Of a DNA stretch of 64,000 nt, positions 1-7,279 are shown in pieces. Positions within the stretch are counted from its first letter, which is position 1; each line of letters opens with the position of its first letter. The notes beneath the pieces were generated by a model that worked only from the letters and a program-made list of their open reading frames with translations, was not told the origin of the DNA and made no database searches. This DNA is from UBA6115 sp050953005. Lineage in GTDB: Bacteria; Bacillota; Clostridia; Christensenellales; Aristaeellaceae. The stretch spans positions 248,001-312,000 of the forward strand of contig JBMNLV010000004.1 of the NCBI GenBank assembly GCA_050953005.1. Direction: 5' to 3'. The position numbers and the translations under genes were made by a program.

Positions 1-444
1 GCCGGCAACCGCACGGTAATGACCATCAACCCCTACAGCAACCCGGACCAATTTGTGATGACCGACCTGGGCTACCGCATTTTTTCCCCGGCAGGCACCC
101 GCGCCTCCCGGCTGGTACAGCCGGTGATGCTGATTGCGACCAGCCGGGAGATCAAGCCGCACCGGCTTGTCCACCAGGGTGAGGAATTCATTTATATCAT
201 TGAGGGGGAAATGACCTTTACCGTTGGCCGGGAGACCTTCTGCCTGCGCCAGGGGGACAGCCTGTATTTTGACGCCACCAAGAAGCATGGCGTGGCCTCC
301 GTCAGGGATGAGGTCAAGTACCTGGCCTTCCTGGTCAGCTCCCATGACCCTGCGGCAGTGAAGCTCGCGCGCGGCTCCGGGGAGATTCCGCCGGCGGAGC
401 CTTTAACGAGAACCCAAAATGAACAGGATAAAGGAGATGAATGA
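1..444 (+). CDS. Cupin-domain protein, 5' end outside window (probably XRE-cupin regulator)
   Basis: The open frame runs in from base 1, so the N-terminus is missing. The ATG at 19 is internal and has no ribosome site. The visible part is a small beta-barrel cupin: conserved motif 1 reads around HRLVHQGEEFIYIIEGE and motif 2 around LRQGDSLYFDATKKHG, giving the usual His/Glu metal or ligand pocket. Cupins of this size at the C-terminus of a protein usually follow a helix-turn-helix domain of the XRE type and sense a small molecule. That is inference here, because the DNA-binding half is not in the window. The stop codon overlaps the start region of the downstream transketolase subunit, so the two are probably co-transcribed and the regulator may control the pentose genes. 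Confidence 0.75.
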   Translation, partial: AGNRTVMTINPYSNPDQFVMTDLGYRIFSPAGTRASRLVQPVMLIATSREIKPHRLVHQGEEFIYIIEGEMTFTVGRETFCLRQGDSLYFDATKKHGVASVRDEVKYLAFLVSSHDPAAVKLARGSGEIPPAEPLTRTQNEQDKGDE

Positions 445-445
445 A

Positions 446-1258
446 TTGACCGTGGAACAACTGCAGCAAAAGGCTGCCCAGCTGCGAAGGGACGTGGCAG
501 CCATGATCGGCCCCGGGCGCACCGGGCACCTGGGCGGCGCCTGCTCGCTGGCCGACATTGTGACGGTACTGTATTACAAGCTGATGCGCCACCGCCCGGA
601 GGAGCCCCGCTGGCCGGAGCGTGACCGTTTCATCCTTTCCAAGGGGCACGGGGCGCTGATTCAGTACGCCGCCCTGGGCGACATGGGCTATTACCCCAAG
701 GAGGAGCAAAAGACGCTCAAGGATCTTGGCAGCCGTCTGCAGGGGCATCCGGACATGCTCAAGCTGCCCGGCGTGGAGGCCAACACCGGCTCCCTGGGCC
801 AGGGGCTGTCCATTGCCGCGGGCCTGGCGGCCGGGCTGCGCCTGGATGGCAAGGATTCGCGCGTGTTTTGCTGCGTGGGCGACGGCGAGATGGCCGAGGG
901 GCAAATCTGGGAGGCCGCGATGGCGGCAGCCGCCTTCGGGCTGGACAACCTGATCGCCATTGTGGACATCAACGGCCTGCAGGCCACGGGCAGCATCCAG
1001 GAGCGCTTTGATACCCGGCCCTACCAGCCCAAGTGGGAAGCCTTCGGCTGGCATACCATTGAGCTGGACGGCCATGATATCCAGGCCATAATCGACGCCT
1101 TTGAGAAGGCCTTCCAGGTGAAGGGCAATCCGGTCGCGCTGCTGGCGAAGACGGTCAAGGGCAAGGGATTTGCCTTCGCGGAGAACAACGCGGCCTTCCA
1201 TAACGGCACGATGACGCAGGAACAGTTCGACATGGCCATGGCAGGAGGTGCGCAATGA
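446..1258 (+). CDS. Transketolase, N-terminal (thiamine-diphosphate binding) subunit
   Basis: This is the N-terminal half of a split transketolase, which moves two-carbon units between ketose and aldose phosphates in the non-oxidative pentose phosphate pathway. The thiamine-diphosphate site is visible: GHLGGACSLADI, the SKGHG loop, and the GDGEMAEGQIWEAA metal/cofactor motif. Its length of about 270 residues is normal for the split form. I chose the TTG at 446 because AAAGGAG at 430-436 lies 9 bases upstream. In-frame ATGs at 419 and 437 are possible, but one lacks a ribosome site and the other touches it. The gene overlaps its partner by 4 bases (ATGA), implying translational coupling. Confidence 0.9.
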   Translation: MTVEQLQQKAAQLRRDVAAMIGPGRTGHLGGACSLADIVTVLYYKLMRHRPEEPRWPERDRFILSKGHGALIQYAALGDMGYYPKEEQKTLKDLGSRLQGHPDMLKLPGVEANTGSLGQGLSIAAGLAAGLRLDGKDSRVFCCVGDGEMAEGQIWEAAMAAAAFGLDNLIAIVDINGLQATGSIQERFDTRPYQPKWEAFGWHTIELDGHDIQAIIDAFEKAFQVKGNPVALLAKTVKGKGFAFAENNAAFHNGTMTQEQFDMAMAGGAQ

Positions 1259-2196
1259 GCAATCTGATCTATTCCAACCAGCGCCAGGCTTATGGCGAGG
1301 AATTGCTGGCCCTGGGCGCCAAAAACCCGAACATCGTGGTGTGTGACGCCGACCTGTCCAAGAGCACCATGACCTATCCCTTCTCCCAAAAGTATCCGGA
1401 GCGTTTCTTTGAAATGGGCATCGCGGAAGCCAACATGACCGGCTTCGCGGCCGGGCTGTCCCTGGCCGGCAAGATCGCGGTGACCAACTCCTTCGCGGTC
1501 TTTTCCGCCGGACGCTCCTATGACCAGATCCGCCAGGGCATCGCCATTGGCAAACTCAATGTCAAAATCAACGGCTCCAGCGCCGGGCTGTCCGACTTTG
1601 GCGACGGCGCCACCCACCAGTCCGTTGAGGACATCGCCATCATGCGCGCCATCCCCAACATGACGGTGCTGGTGCCCGCTGACAGCCCGCAGCTGCGGCG
1701 GATGGTTCATTGGATGATGGACCATGCGGGCCCGGTCTACCTGCGCATCTGCCGCAACAACCTGCCCGAAATCTGCCCGGCGGATGTGGACCCGGTCCGG
1801 CCCGCGGTGATGATGGAGGGCAGCGACCTGGCGCTGGTGGCCTGCGGCGTAATGGTATACCCTGCCATGCAGGCCGCGCGCGCGCTGCGCGAGGAGGGCG
1901 TTTCCTGCCGCGTCATCAACGTGCCCTGCCTGAAGCCTTTCCCGGATGAGGAGGTGGCGCGGCTGTGCCGGGGCGTGAAAGGGGTTGTGACCGCGGAGGA
2001 GCATTCCATTATCGGCGGGCTGACCAGCGCGGTCGCCTGGGCGCTCAGGGGAAGCGGGCTGCCGCTTGAGGCGGTAGCCATCATGGACATGTTCGGCCAA
2101 TCCGCCCAGAACGTTGAAGAACTGATGGCGCATTACCACCTGACCGACCGTGACATCGTCCAAAAGGCCAAGGCGGTGCTGGCAAGCCGGTCTTGA
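1255..2196 (+). CDS. Transketolase, C-terminal subunit
   Basis: This protein carries the pyrimidine-binding and C-terminal domains of split transketolase (313 residues). Visible signatures are VVCDADLSKS, the FFEMGIAEANM stretch with the catalytic Glu that activates thiamine diphosphate, and the DGATHQSVEDIAIMRAIPNM loop that binds the sugar phosphate. The start ATG overlaps the stop of the N-terminal subunit (ATGA), so the two are made in equal amounts and should assemble into an alpha2-beta2 enzyme. Unlike 1-deoxyxylulose-5-phosphate synthase, which shares the fold, it is split and short. The assignment is confident, but the exact substrate in this organism is not shown by sequence. Confidence 0.9.
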   Translation: MSNLIYSNQRQAYGEELLALGAKNPNIVVCDADLSKSTMTYPFSQKYPERFFEMGIAEANMTGFAAGLSLAGKIAVTNSFAVFSAGRSYDQIRQGIAIGKLNVKINGSSAGLSDFGDGATHQSVEDIAIMRAIPNMTVLVPADSPQLRRMVHWMMDHAGPVYLRICRNNLPEICPADVDPVRPAVMMEGSDLALVACGVMVYPAMQAARALREEGVSCRVINVPCLKPFPDEEVARLCRGVKGVVTAEEHSIIGGLTSAVAWALRGSGLPLEAVAIMDMFGQSAQNVEELMAHYHLTDRDIVQKAKAVLASRS

Positions 2197-2208
2197 GTCC
2201 TTAAGAAA

Positions 2209-2233
2209 TAAAGCCGCCGGTTCTTCCGGCGGT
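2209..2233. terminator. Hairpin after transketolase operon, T-rich on the minus side
   Basis: A 7-bp perfect stem (CCGCCGG at 2214-2220, CCGGCGG at 2226-2232) with a 5-base loop lies just after the transketolase stop. The T-rich flank (CTTTATTT) is on the minus-strand exit side, so it may serve the amidohydrolase transcript coming from the right as well as, more weakly, the plus-strand operon. Confidence 0.45.
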
Positions 2234-2294
2234 GAGCGGACAAACGGAACGCGCGGGTGCCCATGACGACGGGCGCCCGCGTTTTTGCCTGCTA

Positions 2295-2405
2295 TTCTGA
2301 TGTAAAGCTTGTTTGCATCCAAAGCAGCGAGGGATTTTATTGTCCTGCAAGAAAGGAAACCGATGGCGTAGCCCAAGCTGCGTTGAGGTTGACTGACACA
2401 GCAGG
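2295..2405 (+). mobile_element. Truncated copy 1 of 158-bp inverted-repeat element (MITE-like)
   Basis: These about 111 bases match the left two-thirds of the element seen in full at 48761, 50550 and 50916, starting at TTCTGATGTAAAG and stopping after GACACAGCAGG. It has several substitutions (for example CTTGTTTGC where the others read CTTTATTGC), and the right terminal repeat is gone. It is therefore an old, decayed copy. It lies between the convergent transketolase and amidohydrolase genes. Confidence 0.8.
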
Positions 2406-2433
2406 CAGCCAACGGCGGGAAGCGGAAAAGCGC

Positions 2434-3609
2434 TCAGCCGCCGCTCAAAAACGCGTCAGCGTACAGCGCGAAGAAGGCGGCGCCCGGGCTGAGCATGTCC
2501 TCATCAATGCCGAACCTGGGGTGGTGGAGGTCATGCACCAGGCCCTTTTTCTCGTTGCGGATGCCGATAAAGCACATGAAGCCGCCGAACTGCTCCAGAA
2601 ACTGGCCGAAGTCTTCCGAAGCGCAGATGGGCTTCAGGGGGCCGGGCGTCAGGACGGGATGCTGCCTGAGCACCTCCCGGGCCAGCGCGACGGACTGCGC
2701 GTCATTGCGCACGACGGGCGGGCCCTCAAAAAACTGCACGCTGGCGGCGGCGCCATGGGCGCGGGCGGTGTTTTCGGCGATTTCGCGGATCAATTCGGAC
2801 AGGCGGGCGCGCTGCTGCGTTGAGAAGGTGCGAAAGCCGCCCCAGGCAGTGGCCTTCTGGGGGATGATGTTGCCCTGGGTGCCGCCCTCAACCCTGCCCA
2901 CATGCACCACGCAGGGCTCCATGGCCGCCACGCGGTTGGCCGGGATCGCGGAGATGTCCAGAACGATCCGGCACAGGGGCTTGACGGGGTCAATGCACAG
3001 GTCGGGCTGGGAGGCGTGCCCGCCGCGCCCTGTCACCTCCACCGTGAAGTTGTTGGTGGCGGCCATGCGCGCGCCTTCCTCCACGTTGATCAGCCCGCTG
3101 TCCAGGCCGGGCAACAGATGGGCCGCGATGGCGCGGTCCACGCCGCCCTCGGCCAGGAGATAGTCGACGATTACCTGGGCGCCGCCGCCCACCTCCTCGG
3201 CGGACTGGAAGCACAGGTAGACGGTGCCTCTCAGTTCAGGCTGCGCCTGCTTGAGCATGGCCGACACGCCCAGCAGCATGGCGGTATGCCCGTCATGCCC
3301 GCAGGCATGCATGACGCCCTCATTTTCGGACTTGAAGGGCACTTCGGCTTCCTCCGCGATGGGCAGCGCGTCCATGTCCGCGCGGATGGCCAGCCTGCGG
3401 CCGCCTTGTTCAGCCTTGCCGCCCACCAGCTTGCCCACCACGCAGTTGTGCGCCAGGCGCGCATGAGGGATACCCAAACGGTCCAGCTGCTCGCTGACCA
3501 CCCGCGCGGTGCGTTCCTCCCGGAAAGACAGCTCCGGGTGGGCGTGAAAATCCCGCCGCATGGCGATGATGTATTCCTCATATTGTTTTGACAGCGCAAC
3601 AAAATCCAT
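2434..3609 (-). CDS. M20D-family amidohydrolase (N-acyl-amino-acid / hippurate hydrolase type)
   Basis: Cytoplasmic metal-dependent hydrolase of the M20 family, 391 residues, expected to remove acyl groups from N-acylated amino acids or small peptides. Family signatures are in order: FHAHPELSFRE near the N-terminus, RADMDALPI, HACGHDGHTAMLLG with the metal ligands, SAEE with the catalytic Glu, and GHASQPD in the lid domain. I chose the ATG at 3609 because GGGAGG lies 9-10 bases upstream; the longer open frame begins with a GTG inside that ribosome site. It is the last gene of the minus-strand operon from the radical SAM gene, after a gap of about 80 bases. Substrate cannot be told from sequence. 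Confidence 0.85.
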   Translation of the reverse strand: MDFVALSKQYEEYIIAMRRDFHAHPELSFREERTARVVSEQLDRLGIPHARLAHNCVVGKLVGGKAEQGGRRLAIRADMDALPIAEEAEVPFKSENEGVMHACGHDGHTAMLLGVSAMLKQAQPELRGTVYLCFQSAEEVGGGAQVIVDYLLAEGGVDRAIAAHLLPGLDSGLINVEEGARMAATNNFTVEVTGRGGHASQPDLCIDPVKPLCRIVLDISAIPANRVAAMEPCVVHVGRVEGGTQGNIIPQKATAWGGFRTFSTQQRARLSELIREIAENTARAHGAAASVQFFEGPPVVRNDAQSVALAREVLRQHPVLTPGPLKPICASEDFGQFLEQFGGFMCFIGIRNEKKGLVHDLHHPRFGIDEDMLSPGAAFFALYADAFLSGG

Positions 3610-3686
3610 ACCCTTCCGCCTCCCTTTCACGCGTCGCCGCGCAAAAAATTATGTCCTCGCGGTCCAGAAATCTACGCCGGGCGCGC

Positions 3687-4100
3687 TCAGCGCGGCGAGC
3701 CGCAGCCCGAACAGCCCGCGCAGCCGCCGCTGCCGCAACCCCATTCCTCAGCGAACTCATCCTCGCCGGTCAGCTGCGCCTGCAGCGCGCGGTTGACGCG
3801 GTCCATCATGCGGCTGAAAGTCAGCCGCGCGATGCTGACCTGCAGCATGCTCTCATGCCGGCTGATCTGCTCCTGCAGTGTGTCGGCCTGGTTTTCCAGG
3901 TCTTGGAGGTTCTGCTCCGGGGCGTCCCCCCCGGCTTCCATCCCGGCGATTTGGTCACGCAGGTCGGCGTAGCGGGCAAGCAGGTCGGATACCTCTGGAT
4001 CTTGGGACATCTTCTCATCCAGGGCGTTCATGTTGATGAATTCCTCGGATTGGGCGATCAACCGGCCCAGTTCGCGGGCCTTCTCCAGAATCTTTTCCAT
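3687..4100 (-). CDS. YlbF/YmcA-family protein with a cysteine-rich tail (RicF/RicA-like)
   Basis: A helical protein of 137 residues resembling the YlbF/YmcA family, whose Bacillus members form the Ric complex with an iron-sulfur cluster and promote mRNA maturation by RNase Y. Most of the chain is heptad-rich helix. The C-terminus is a Gly/Cys tail, WGCGSGGCAGCSGCGSPR, with four cysteines spaced 5, 3 and 3 residues apart, well suited to hold metal or an iron-sulfur cluster. The start ATG overlaps the miaB stop by one base (TGATG). In Bacillus ymcA also lies directly after miaB (ymcB), so the neighbourhood supports the family call. Which Ric subunit it corresponds to is not clear. Confidence 0.75.
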   Translation of the reverse strand: MEKILEKARELGRLIAQSEEFINMNALDEKMSQDPEVSDLLARYADLRDQIAGMEAGGDAPEQNLQDLENQADTLQEQISRHESMLQVSIARLTFSRMMDRVNRALQAQLTGEDEFAEEWGCGSGGCAGCSGCGSPR

Positions 4101-5518
4101 CAGGGGTTCTCCTTTTCAATTTGTTTGGCCTTGAGGGTCTTGCTGCCCTGCCCTGTGATCAGGACGGGCACGATCCGGCCGATCTGGCCGGGGCCGGCGT
4201 TGAAGTTGCAGGCGATGCCCCGCCCGGTCTTGCCGGTGAGCTGGCCGGGGTCGCGTTTGGAGAGGCCTTCGGCCAGCACGCTTGCCGTTTGCCCGATGAG
4301 GCCGCTCAGCACCTCCCGGGTGATGTCCTCCTGCAGGGAGATCAGGCGGAGGATGCGCTCGCGCGCCACCTCCGGGTCGATCCGCCCGGGCAGCCTGGCG
4401 GCGGCCGTGCCTGAGCGCGGGCTGTAGATAAAGGTGAAGGCGCTGTCAAAGCGCACCTGGCGCGCCAGTGACAGGGTCTGCTCAAAGTCCTCCTCGGTCT
4501 CGCCGGGAAAAGCCACGATCAGGTCGCTCGTCAGCCCGATGTCCGGGATGGCCTGGCGCAGGGCGCGCACGCGCTCCAGGTACCAGTCCCGGGTGTATTT
4601 ACGGTTCATGGCCGCGAGCACGCGGTCGCTGCCGGACTGCGCGGGCAGGTGCAGGTGCGGGCAGACGGCCGGGTTGCGCGCCATTTCCGCGATCAGCTCA
4701 TCGGACAGGTCCTTGGGATGGGAGGTCATGAAGCGCAGCCGGCGGATGCCGGTCTGGCCCAGGGCGCGCAGCAGGTCCTCAAAGCGCGGCCCGCCGGTGT
4801 CCGTGCCATAGGAGTTCACGTTCTGCCCCAGCAGCATGATCTCCTGCACCCCCTCGTTCACCAGGCGCCGCGCCTCAGACACGATCTGCTTCAGCTCCCG
4901 CGAGCGCTCCCGCCCGCGCACCAGGGGCACCACGCAGTAGGAGCAGAAGTTGTCGCAGCCGTACATCACCGTCTGGTAGGCGAAAAAGGGCGAGGAGCGC
5001 AGGACCGGCAAGCCCTCATACAGCGTGGAATCCTCCCCCCGGCGGAAGGCCTGCTCCCGCCGCCCTTCCATGGCGTCCAGCAGGCGCTGGGGCAATTGGT
5101 AAATCTCCCCCGGGCCAAAGCTGAAATCCACATGGGGATAGCGCTTGCTCAGCCGCTCCTGAAAGCCCTCCTGCTGGGCCATGCAGCCGCACACGCCCAC
5201 CAGCAGCTCAGGGCGCTCTTTTTTGATCCTCCTGGTAAAGACGATGTTGCCCATGGCGCGGCGCTCCGCGTTGTCGCGGATGCAGCAGGTGTTGAACAGG
5301 ATCAGCCCGGCCTTCTCCTTGTCCGCTTCCGGCGCCATGCCCATCTCCTCCAGCATCCCGGCCAGGGCCTGGGAATCATGGGCGTTCATCTGGCAGCCAT
5401 AGGTGATCAGATGGTAGGTCAAAGGCCGGTCCGGCCGCTTCCGGATGTCCCGGGCAATGGCCTGCTGGCGCAGGATCTCCTCCCGCGCGATGGGCCGCAC
5501 CGCGTCACGCGTCGCCAA
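4100..5518 (-). CDS. miaB: tRNA-2-methylthio-N6-dimethylallyladenosine synthase MiaB
   Basis: Radical SAM methylthiotransferase that adds the 2-methylthio group to i6A37 of tRNAs. All domains are present in 472 residues: the N-terminal UPF0004 domain with three cluster cysteines (ITYGCQMNAHDSQ, NTCCIRDNAE, CGCMAQQ), the radical SAM motif CDNFCSYC in the middle, and a C-terminal TRAM-like RNA-binding domain. The start is a TTG at 5518 with GGAGG about 10 bases upstream, lying inside the 3' end of the RNase G gene (14-bp overlap). It sits in an operon of RNA-processing genes and is followed at once by the YlbF-like gene, as in Bacillus. Confidence 0.93.
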   Translation of the reverse strand: MATRDAVRPIAREEILRQQAIARDIRKRPDRPLTYHLITYGCQMNAHDSQALAGMLEEMGMAPEADKEKAGLILFNTCCIRDNAERRAMGNIVFTRRIKKERPELLVGVCGCMAQQEGFQERLSKRYPHVDFSFGPGEIYQLPQRLLDAMEGRREQAFRRGEDSTLYEGLPVLRSSPFFAYQTVMYGCDNFCSYCVVPLVRGRERSRELKQIVSEARRLVNEGVQEIMLLGQNVNSYGTDTGGPRFEDLLRALGQTGIRRLRFMTSHPKDLSDELIAEMARNPAVCPHLHLPAQSGSDRVLAAMNRKYTRDWYLERVRALRQAIPDIGLTSDLIVAFPGETEEDFEQTLSLARQVRFDSAFTFIYSPRSGTAAARLPGRIDPEVARERILRLISLQEDITREVLSGLIGQTASVLAEGLSKRDPGQLTGKTGRGIACNFNAGPGQIGRIVPVLITGQGSKTLKAKQIEKENP

Positions 5519-6629
5519 TGTCCTGTTCCTCCTCTTCCCGCCCAGGCGGGGCTTCCAGGGCGGATTCGGCCTTTCTGCGGGTCATCTCCATCAGGCCCAG
5601 CCGGGTAAATCCCAGCACCTCGCTGGTCACCCGGTCCTCCCGCAGCGCCTCCGCCAGGGCGGCCCGCACCGCGTCGCGCTGGGCTTGTCCGGGCATGTCG
5701 ATAAAATCAATCAAGATGATGCCGCCCGCTCGCCGCAGGCGCAGCAGCCGGGCGATCTCCCCGGCGGCCTCCAGGTTGACCCGCAGCGTCAAATCGCCCG
5801 CGCGGCGGCTGTCGCCGCCGGAATTGACATCGATCAGCAGCGCGGCCTCACACTGGTCCAGCACCAGAAAGCCGCCGGAGGGCAGGCAAACCCGCCTGCC
5901 CAGCGCCTGGCGCAGCTGCTGCTCCACGCCGTACAGCGAAAAGGGATCGGGATGCGACCGCACAGGCAGTCCCAGCCCGGCAGCAATCTTCTCATCATCG
6001 GTCACAATTTGATCCGGCGGCACCCGCTCATCGCGCAGCAAGCGCTGCAAAATGCCCGGCGCGGGCGCCAGCAGCGCGGGCGCGGCGCTCACGCGGGCGC
6101 GCGACCGCAGGTCCTCCCAGAAGGCCTGCTGGGAAGCGATCTCCGCCGCCAGCTCTTCCCGGGACAGATGCTCGGCGCGGGCGCGCAGCACCAGCCCCAT
6201 GTCCGGCGGACACAGCCTGCGGGCCAGCGAACGCAGCGCCCCGGGGTCCCGCGCGCGCTTGCTGGCGTGGGCATGGCTTCCCCGGGGCAGCAGCATCGTT
6301 CCGCGCCCGGGCAGGGCGATATCACAGGTCAGGTAGGCGGACTTGCCGCCCCGGGCCGGTTTTTTGATCTGCACCAGCAGGCTGTCCCCGGGCGCGGGAC
6401 GGTCGGCGCCGGCCAGCTCATCAAAGGGCAAAAAGCCCTCCATGCCGGGCGCGAGCTGGACAAACATCGCCTTCAGGCCCTTCATCACCCGCCCGGCGCG
6501 CCCCTTGTAGATAGCGCCGGAGGCCAGGGCGGTGTCTTCCTCCAGGGGGGCGTACTCCGTCAGCCGCCTGTTGTTCATCAGCGCCAGGGCAGGCGGCCCG
6601 CCGCGCGCGCGCACCAGCAGCTCCTTCAC
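5505..6629 (-). CDS. rng: Ribonuclease E/G family endoribonuclease, short form
   Basis: Endoribonuclease of the RNase E/G family, 374 residues against about 490 for E. coli RNase G. An S1-like domain lies near residues 30-110 (IYKGRAGRVMKGLKAMFVQL). The two catalytic aspartates are in LLIDVNSGG and IILIDFIDMP. The chain stops soon after LGLMEMTRRK with an acidic tail, so the CPxCxGxG zinc-link that joins protomers in RNase E and G is absent. The start is a GTG that overlaps the previous stop (GTGA). Placement directly after the paired radical SAM genes is typical of Firmicutes; here MiaB follows instead of the usual rplU/rpmA group. Confidence 0.88.
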   Translation of the reverse strand: MKELLVRARGGPPALALMNNRRLTEYAPLEEDTALASGAIYKGRAGRVMKGLKAMFVQLAPGMEGFLPFDELAGADRPAPGDSLLVQIKKPARGGKSAYLTCDIALPGRGTMLLPRGSHAHASKRARDPGALRSLARRLCPPDMGLVLRARAEHLSREELAAEIASQQAFWEDLRSRARVSAAPALLAPAPGILQRLLRDERVPPDQIVTDDEKIAAGLGLPVRSHPDPFSLYGVEQQLRQALGRRVCLPSGGFLVLDQCEAALLIDVNSGGDSRRAGDLTLRVNLEAAGEIARLLRLRRAGGIILIDFIDMPGQAQRDAVRAALAEALREDRVTSEVLGFTRLGLMEMTRRKAESALEAPPGREEEEQDIGDA

Positions 6630-7279
6630 AGGTTTTCCAGCGGCGCCATGCGCCCGTCCAGCAAGGCGGCGCGCGTGACAGCGCAGCGCGGGGAGGCGAC
6701 GCCGGCAAAGGCCGCCAAAGAAACCAGCAGCTGGTCCGGCCGGGCGGTCCCCCGCTCGTTGATGGCCAGGACGGCATGCAGCGCGCCCTGCTTGACCAGC
6801 AGATTGTATATCAGGGGGCGCAGGTCGTCCATACGCTCCGCGGACTTGGTCTTTTTCAGGTAAGGGATGGAGGTCTGCGCCATAAAGCCGGGCACGGCGG
6901 CCAGCAGCCCGGGCGCCTCCTCCCGCGGGACGATGGTGTATACGGCGGCCTCCAGCCGCGCCATGGCCGGGGCGGTGTCATCGCTGAGCAGCCGGGCCTG
7001 CAGCGTCTTGAGCCCCTCGGGCAGCGCGGCATTGAGCCGCCGGAGGAAGTCGTTTTCCGTCACGGGCTCGCCCAGCGGCAACTCCATGATCTCGCGCTCG
7101 CCCTGGATGCCCACCGGCAGGGGCGCGGCAAAGCTCAGCAGCAAATGGGGGTTGAAACCCTGGGAATAGCACACCGGCAGCCCGCTGCGGCGAAGCGCGC
7201 GCTGCATGGCGCGCTGCAAATCCAGGTGTCCCAGGAAACGGTGCGATCCCAGCTTTTGATAGACCACCAGCATCTTCAT
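6626..7279 (-). CDS. TIGR03936/DUF2344 partner of the upstream radical SAM protein
   Basis: A protein of 217 residues that matches the DUF2344 family, recognised by LGHLDLQRAMQRALRRS, the SQGFNPHLLLSFAAPLPVG segment and the later DDTAPAM region. In many Firmicutes this family is either encoded next to or fused with the TIGR03960 radical SAM protein, so the two probably work together, likely on RNA or ribosome modification, but the reaction is unknown. I chose the ATG at 7279 because it overlaps the upstream stop (ATGA) and has GAGGGGG 10 bases upstream; a GTG three codons earlier is too close to that site. It overlaps RNase G by 4 bases. Confidence 0.85.
   Translation of the reverse strand: MKMLVVYQKLGSHRFLGHLDLQRAMQRALRRSGLPVCYSQGFNPHLLLSFAAPLPVGIQGEREIMELPLGEPVTENDFLRRLNAALPEGLKTLQARLLSDDTAPAMARLEAAVYTIVPREEAPGLLAAVPGFMAQTSIPYLKKTKSAERMDDLRPLIYNLLVKQGALHAVLAINERGTARPDQLLVSLAAFAGVASPRCAVTRAALLDGRMAPLENL

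Noticed and set aside
335..1255. Long minus-strand open frame antisense to transketolase
   Set aside because: It is the reverse strand of a clearly conserved gene; GC-rich third positions keep antisense frames open. No motif and no ribosome site.
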